From contig DAMAHZ010000002.1 in the NCBI GenBank assembly GCA_031993545.1, positions 1-64,000 on the forward strand: DNA of 64,000 nucleotides. The letters are read 5' to 3'. Shown piece after piece: positions 60,643-64,000 of this stretch. A program made the position numbers and the translations under genes. Each line of letters begins with the position of its first letter. Within the stretch, counting starts at the first letter, position 1. A model generated the notes under the pieces. It had not been told where the DNA came from, searched no databases, and worked only from the letters and a program-made list of their open reading frames with translations. The DNA comes from UBA1535 sp002323775. GTDB lineage: Bacteria; Bacillota; Clostridia; Tissierellales; Sedimentibacteraceae.

Positions 60643-61143
60643 TTACTTTAACAAAGTTTTTAATTTTTCTAATCGTGGGTCTATAACGAAATCATTACAT
60701 TCACATTTATCCGTATTTAGATTAATGCCACATTTTGAGCATATACCTTTGCAGCTACTTTTACACAAGGCTTTCATCGGCATTGACAAATATACAAGCT
60801 GTTTTATTGATTCTTCCAAATCAATGGAGCTGTCCTTTATCAAAATTTGCATATCCTCAGTTTCATAATCTTCATCAAGTTCATCCACTATAATTGCATT
60901 AAATTTAGCTGTAACCTTATTTTCAAATTCCTGTAAGCATCTAGCGCAATTTTCAGAATAAAAATAATCAATCTTAGCTTCTAACAATAAGCTTTTTTCC
61001 ACTTTAAAAAACTTACCATCAAATTCTATTTCCTTATTTAATTTATTTTCGTCTAAAAACTTTTTGTCTTTTAATGTTAATCTGTCACTTACATTGTAAA
61101 CCAAATCGTCTGACAGAAGGAATTTTTTTAAATTAATTATCAT
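60643..61143 (-). CDS. yceD: YceD/DUF177 family protein
   Basis: A 166-residue protein of the DUF177 family, co-transcribed with rpmF and implicated in 23S rRNA handling in some bacteria. CARCLQEFENKVTAKFNAII near 68 and a C-terminal cysteine cluster (CKSSCKGICSKCGINLNTDK, CEC) indicate zinc binding. ATG at 61143 with a weak GTGGG upstream. Confidence 0.93.
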   Translation of the reverse strand: MIINLKKFLLSDDLVYNVSDRLTLKDKKFLDENKLNKEIEFDGKFFKVEKSLLLEAKIDYFYSENCARCLQEFENKVTAKFNAIIVDELDEDYETEDMQILIKDSSIDLEESIKQLVYLSMPMKALCKSSCKGICSKCGINLNTDKCECNDFVIDPRLEKLKTLLK

Positions 61144-61197
61144 TGAACCCACATTTCTTTCTTTAGGTTTTACCTATCTTTTAGAATTACCTAATCA

Positions 61198-61226
61198 ATT
61201 ATATGAGAATATAGTTATTTTGTCAA
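61198..61226 (-). promoter_or_regulatory. Sigma-A promoter for yceD-rpmF
   Basis: Consensus boxes on the minus strand: TTGACA (61221-61226), 17 bases, TATAAT (61198-61203). The strongest promoter recognised in the window. Confidence 0.9.
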
Positions 61227-61236
61227 GAATAAATTT

Positions 61237-61271
61237 TTATTATATAGTAAAATCTATTTCCTATATAATAA
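61237..61271. terminator. Inverted repeat after ackA
   Basis: TTATTATATAG (61237-61247) pairs perfectly with CTATATAATAA (61261-61271). Pure A/T-rich stem, followed on the minus strand by AAAATTTATTC; probably the ackA terminator, but weak. Confidence 0.55.
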
Positions 61272-61289
61272 GCGAACGAAGTTCTATCT

Positions 61290-62480
61290 TTATATTAAAG
61301 ATTTTGTGTCTCTTGCAATCATTAATTCTTCGTTTGTTGGAATTGCGAAAACTTTTACTTTTGAGCTTTCCTTTGATATTTCAGCTTCTTTTCCACGAAT
61401 GTTATTTCTATTTTCATCAATCTCAATTCCAAGGAATTCTAAACCTCTGCAAGATTCTAATCTTGCTTCTTTTGAATTTTCTCCAAGTCCTGCTGTGAAA
61501 ATTACTACATCTACACCACCCATAGCCGCTGCATATGATCCGATGTATTTTTTAACTGTATAGTAGAATTTATCAAGTGCAAGCTGTGCTCTTTTATTTC
61601 CTTTTGCTGCTTCTGCTTCGATATCTCTAAAGTCACTGCTAACTCCTGAAATTCCAAGAACTCCTGATTCCTTGTTCATTAAATTGTTTACTTCTTTGCT
61701 GCTTAAGTTTTTCTTTTCCATTAAGAAAGTAACTATAGCTGGGTCTATGTCTCCACATCTTGTTCCCATTACTAATCCTTCAAGTGGAGTTAATCCCATA
61801 CTTGTATCAACAGATTTTCCATTCTTTATAGCTGTTACACTCGCACCATTTCCTAAATGGCAAGTAATGATTTTTAAATCCTTAATATCTTTATTTAAAA
61901 TTTCAGCTACTCTTTGTGCAACAAATTTGTGTGAAGTTCCGTGGAAGCCGTATCTTCTAACTCCTAATTCCTTATATAATTCATATGGAAGTGGATAAAT
62001 ATATGCTTCTTCCGGCATTGTTTGATGGAACGCCGTGTCAAAAACTCCTACCATTGGTACATTTGGCAATAATTCCTTGCAAGCATTTATTCCTATTATA
62101 TTTGGTGGGTTGTGAAGTGGTGCTAAATCTGTACACTCATTCATTGCAGCTATAACTTCATCAGTTATAACAACTGAGCCAGCAAATTTTTCTCCACCGT
62201 GAACAACTCTATGACCTACAGCATCAATCTCTTTCAAAGATTTTACTGCGCCAAATTCAGCATCAACCAAGGCGTTTAATACAGTGTTGATAGCTTCCTT
62301 ATGAGTTGCTAATGGCTCTGAATAAATCTTTTTATCCTTTCCAGTAGCTTCATGTTTAACTTGGCTGCCTTCAATTCCAATTCTCTCAGCTAAGCCCTTA
62401 GCTAAAACTTGTTCATTTTTCATGTCGATTAACTGGTATTTCAATGATGAGCTACCGCAGTTAATTACTAATACATTCAT
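61290..62480 (-). CDS. ackA: Acetate kinase
   Basis: A 396-residue enzyme converting acetyl phosphate and ADP to acetate and ATP, the main ATP-yielding step of many anaerobes. VLVINCGSSSLKYQLID at the start, HRVVHGGEKFAGSVVITDEV near 85, FDTAFHQTMPEEAYIYPLP near 150, GNGASVTAIKNGKSVDTSMG near 210 and AGLGENSKEARLE near 325. ATG at 62480 follows GGAGG. pta is not next to it. Confidence 0.98.
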   Translation of the reverse strand: MNVLVINCGSSSLKYQLIDMKNEQVLAKGLAERIGIEGSQVKHEATGKDKKIYSEPLATHKEAINTVLNALVDAEFGAVKSLKEIDAVGHRVVHGGEKFAGSVVITDEVIAAMNECTDLAPLHNPPNIIGINACKELLPNVPMVGVFDTAFHQTMPEEAYIYPLPYELYKELGVRRYGFHGTSHKFVAQRVAEILNKDIKDLKIITCHLGNGASVTAIKNGKSVDTSMGLTPLEGLVMGTRCGDIDPAIVTFLMEKKNLSSKEVNNLMNKESGVLGISGVSSDFRDIEAEAAKGNKRAQLALDKFYYTVKKYIGSYAAAMGGVDVVIFTAGLGENSKEARLESCRGLEFLGIEIDENRNNIRGKEAEISKESSKVKVFAIPTNEELMIARDTKSLI

Positions 62481-62611
62481 TTCTTCCTCCATTTTTTTCC
62501 GTGAAAATTAATGTTGATTTAAAAATCTAAAATTCATTATTCTCATAGAATATTATAAAATAATTTTTATATTTAAAATCTTAAAGATCTTATAACTAAA
62601 CTTTTGTAATT

Positions 62612-63193
62612 TTATAATGCTGCTTCTGAATTTAGGTTTTGCAAATAACCTATTTTATCGCCATCTATAAATATAACATCACAATTATTAACTGGAAATT
62701 CAAACATATTTTCATCACCAATGAATTTTAAATAATATAAAATAATTCTAATTAAAGCTCCATGTGCTACAACAATTGAATTATCAGTATAATTTTCAAA
62801 AAACTTAGCTACTCTTTCAAGTACATCCTCAAAAGTTTCACCATTCTTATATTCAAACCTCACACGCTGATCAATAGACTTTTTAGCTTCTTCTGGATAT
62901 CTTCTTTCAATTTCATCCCATGGCAAGCCTTCAAAGTCTCCGAAATTTCTTTCCTTTAGCAAATCATTTAGTTCAATTTCCATATTTTTTATTTTTGATA
63001 TCTCTTTAGCTGTATTATGCGCTCTTTTTAAAGGGCTTGAGTAAATTTTTTCTACATCTATGTTTTCAAATAGCTTTGCCATATTTTGTGCTTGGATAAC
63101 ACCGTTTGGAGTCAATTCAACATCAGTATGTCCGCAAAAAGTTCGGCTTAAATTACCGGTTGATTCTCCGTGTCTTACTAAATACAATTTCAA
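62612..63193 (-). CDS. cobC: Histidine phosphatase, probably alpha-ribazole phosphatase (CobC-like)
   Basis: A 193-residue branch-1 histidine phosphatase: LVRHGESTGNLSRTFCGHTD with catalytic His near residue 7, SSPLKRAHNTAKEI near 52, ERNFGDFEGLPWDEIE near 80 and VVAHGALIRIIL near 142. Following cobS by two dozen bases suggests dephosphorylation of alpha-ribazole-5'-phosphate; phosphoglycerate mutase-like proteins look similar. The start is TTG at 63193, nine bases after GGAAGG; no ATG fits. Confidence 0.82.
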   Translation of the reverse strand: MKLYLVRHGESTGNLSRTFCGHTDVELTPNGVIQAQNMAKLFENIDVEKIYSSPLKRAHNTAKEISKIKNMEIELNDLLKERNFGDFEGLPWDEIERRYPEEAKKSIDQRVRFEYKNGETFEDVLERVAKFFENYTDNSIVVAHGALIRIILYYLKFIGDENMFEFPVNNCDVIFIDGDKIGYLQNLNSEAAL

Positions 63194-63216
63194 TGTATTA
63201 TACCTTCCTTTCAAAC

Positions 63217-63960
63217 TTAAATTATAAGTTTACTTAAAATCAAACTTACAAACATAAATATAATCTGTGACATTTCAGCAACAAATCCGCAAGTATCTCC
63301 GGTCATACCAGAAATCTTGCCTTTTATCCACTTTCCTATTATCAATACAAAGAAAAATGTTATAATAGTTGACATAATTTGCATTATGTAATTTGGCATA
63401 AGCCCACAAATTATTAAAGTTATTACAATATTAAAAACTAATTCATTAGTTTTGATTGATTCGACAAACAAGGTACCCATACCCGCACTTTTTTTGGCAT
63501 AATTCATATTTGAACACGCAACAACTACACTTGTTCTACCTACAACTGGCACAAGTATCAATGTATATAAGTCAATATGTGAAAACAGTATAAGCTGAGA
63601 TATAATTGTTAATATAAGACTTATTACTCCAAATGCTCCAATACGAGAGTCGCTCATGATTTCAAACACTTTATCGCCTGTTCTGCCTGAAAATAAACCA
63701 TCAGAAGTATCGGCAGTACCATCTAAATGTATTCCACCCGTTATTATAATATAAAAAATTGTGATTATCAATCCTTTTATATAAAAAATTTGTATAAAAT
63801 CGCCTATAAAATATCCAAGGCTTAAAAAAGCACCTATAATAAGACCTACGAGACAATATATTTTTAATCCCTTAACAAATTTTTCTTCATCATATTTCAC
63901 AAATCTACCTATTGGAATTCTGGTAAAAAATGACAATAATATTAAAAATCCTTTAAACAT
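63217..63960 (-). CDS. cobS: Adenosylcobinamide-GDP ribazoletransferase CobS
   Basis: A 247-residue polytopic membrane enzyme joining adenosylcobinamide-GDP and alpha-ribazole, the last steps of cobalamin assembly. FFTRIPIGRFVKYDEEKFVK near 12, GGIHLDGTADTSDGLFSGRT near 75 and GMTGDTCGFVAEMSQ near 218 are diagnostic. Its SD is GAAAGGAT, 12 bases before the ATG. More cob genes probably lie beyond the right edge. Confidence 0.95.
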   Translation of the reverse strand: MFKGFLILLSFFTRIPIGRFVKYDEEKFVKGLKIYCLVGLIIGAFLSLGYFIGDFIQIFYIKGLIITIFYIIITGGIHLDGTADTSDGLFSGRTGDKVFEIMSDSRIGAFGVISLILTIISQLILFSHIDLYTLILVPVVGRTSVVVACSNMNYAKKSAGMGTLFVESIKTNELVFNIVITLIICGLMPNYIMQIMSTIITFFFVLIIGKWIKGKISGMTGDTCGFVAEMSQIIFMFVSLILSKLII

Positions 63961-64000
63961 TTAAAAAAACTATCCTTTCTTATAAAAAAGAAATACTTTA

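Overview
This window is a low-GC (roughly 30%) chromosomal segment of a Gram-positive anaerobe of the class Clostridia. The grounds are gene order, PolC-type polymerase, GAAAGGA/GGAGG ribosome binding sites, MEP-pathway and cobalamin genes, acetate kinase, and a BclA-like collagen glycoprotein typical of spore formers. A Peptostreptococcales/Tissierellales-like lineage is my guess; nothing here fixes genus. Nearly everything reads on the minus strand. Only two genes, a PNPOx-like protein and the collagen-like protein, lie on the plus strand.

Layout from right to left, the direction of transcription. (1) 64.0-52.1 kb: cobS and an alpha-ribazole-phosphatase-like gene; ackA; yceD-rpmF; plsX-acpP; rnc, radical SAM, smc, ftsY. 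This is lipid initiation, RNA processing, chromosome condensation and SRP receptor. (2) 52.1-43.7 kb: about 8 kb of single accessory genes between ftsY and ylxM-ffh: small alarmone synthetase, YbaK, TipA-like MerR regulator, DUF4256, DUF523, thioredoxin/YoaP-like, TIGR04076, 3-methyladenine glycosylase, Nudix and an ABC-2 exporter. (3) 43.7-34.1 kb: the SRP/ribosome operon ylxM-ffh-rpsP-khpA-rimM-trmD-rplS-ylqF. It is broken between khpA and rimM by an integrase relic, grpB and the collagen-like gene, and between trmD and rplS by vanZ, a PNPOx gene and hxlR. (4) 34.1-30.1 kb: a four-gene island between ylqF and rnhB, bounded by a decayed copy of the ylqF 3' end and carrying related leader repeats before its genes. 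(5) 30.1-1 kb: the conserved run rnhB-yraN-comM-dprA-topA-rpsB-tsf-pyrH-frr-uppS-cdsA-rseP-ispG-polC-(argS)-rimP-nusA-ylxR-ylxQ-infB-rbfA-nrnA-truB-ribF-rpsO-pnp (truncated). dxr is missing from its usual place between cdsA and rseP.

The most unusual signal is a set of structured elements inserted between a Shine-Dalgarno sequence (GAAAGGAT) and the start codon of ylxQ, ispG and ylqF, with a simpler analogue before trmD. The three main copies share closing-stem sequence ATGCACC/GGTGCAT and enclose two smaller hairpins. GAAAGGAT serves as an ordinary ribosome binding site elsewhere in the window. This suggests either a dispersed palindromic element with a taste for ribosome binding sites, or a translation control or bypass device. 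Other notable points: a long near-perfect hairpin in the pnp leader, a GAAA-tetraloop leader on rpsO, a RibF without a recognisable riboflavin kinase domain, an internal ribosome binding site producing a TipAS-like short protein, and a frameshifted tyrosine integrase remnant beside khpA. No rRNA, tRNA, CRISPR array or intact transposase was seen.
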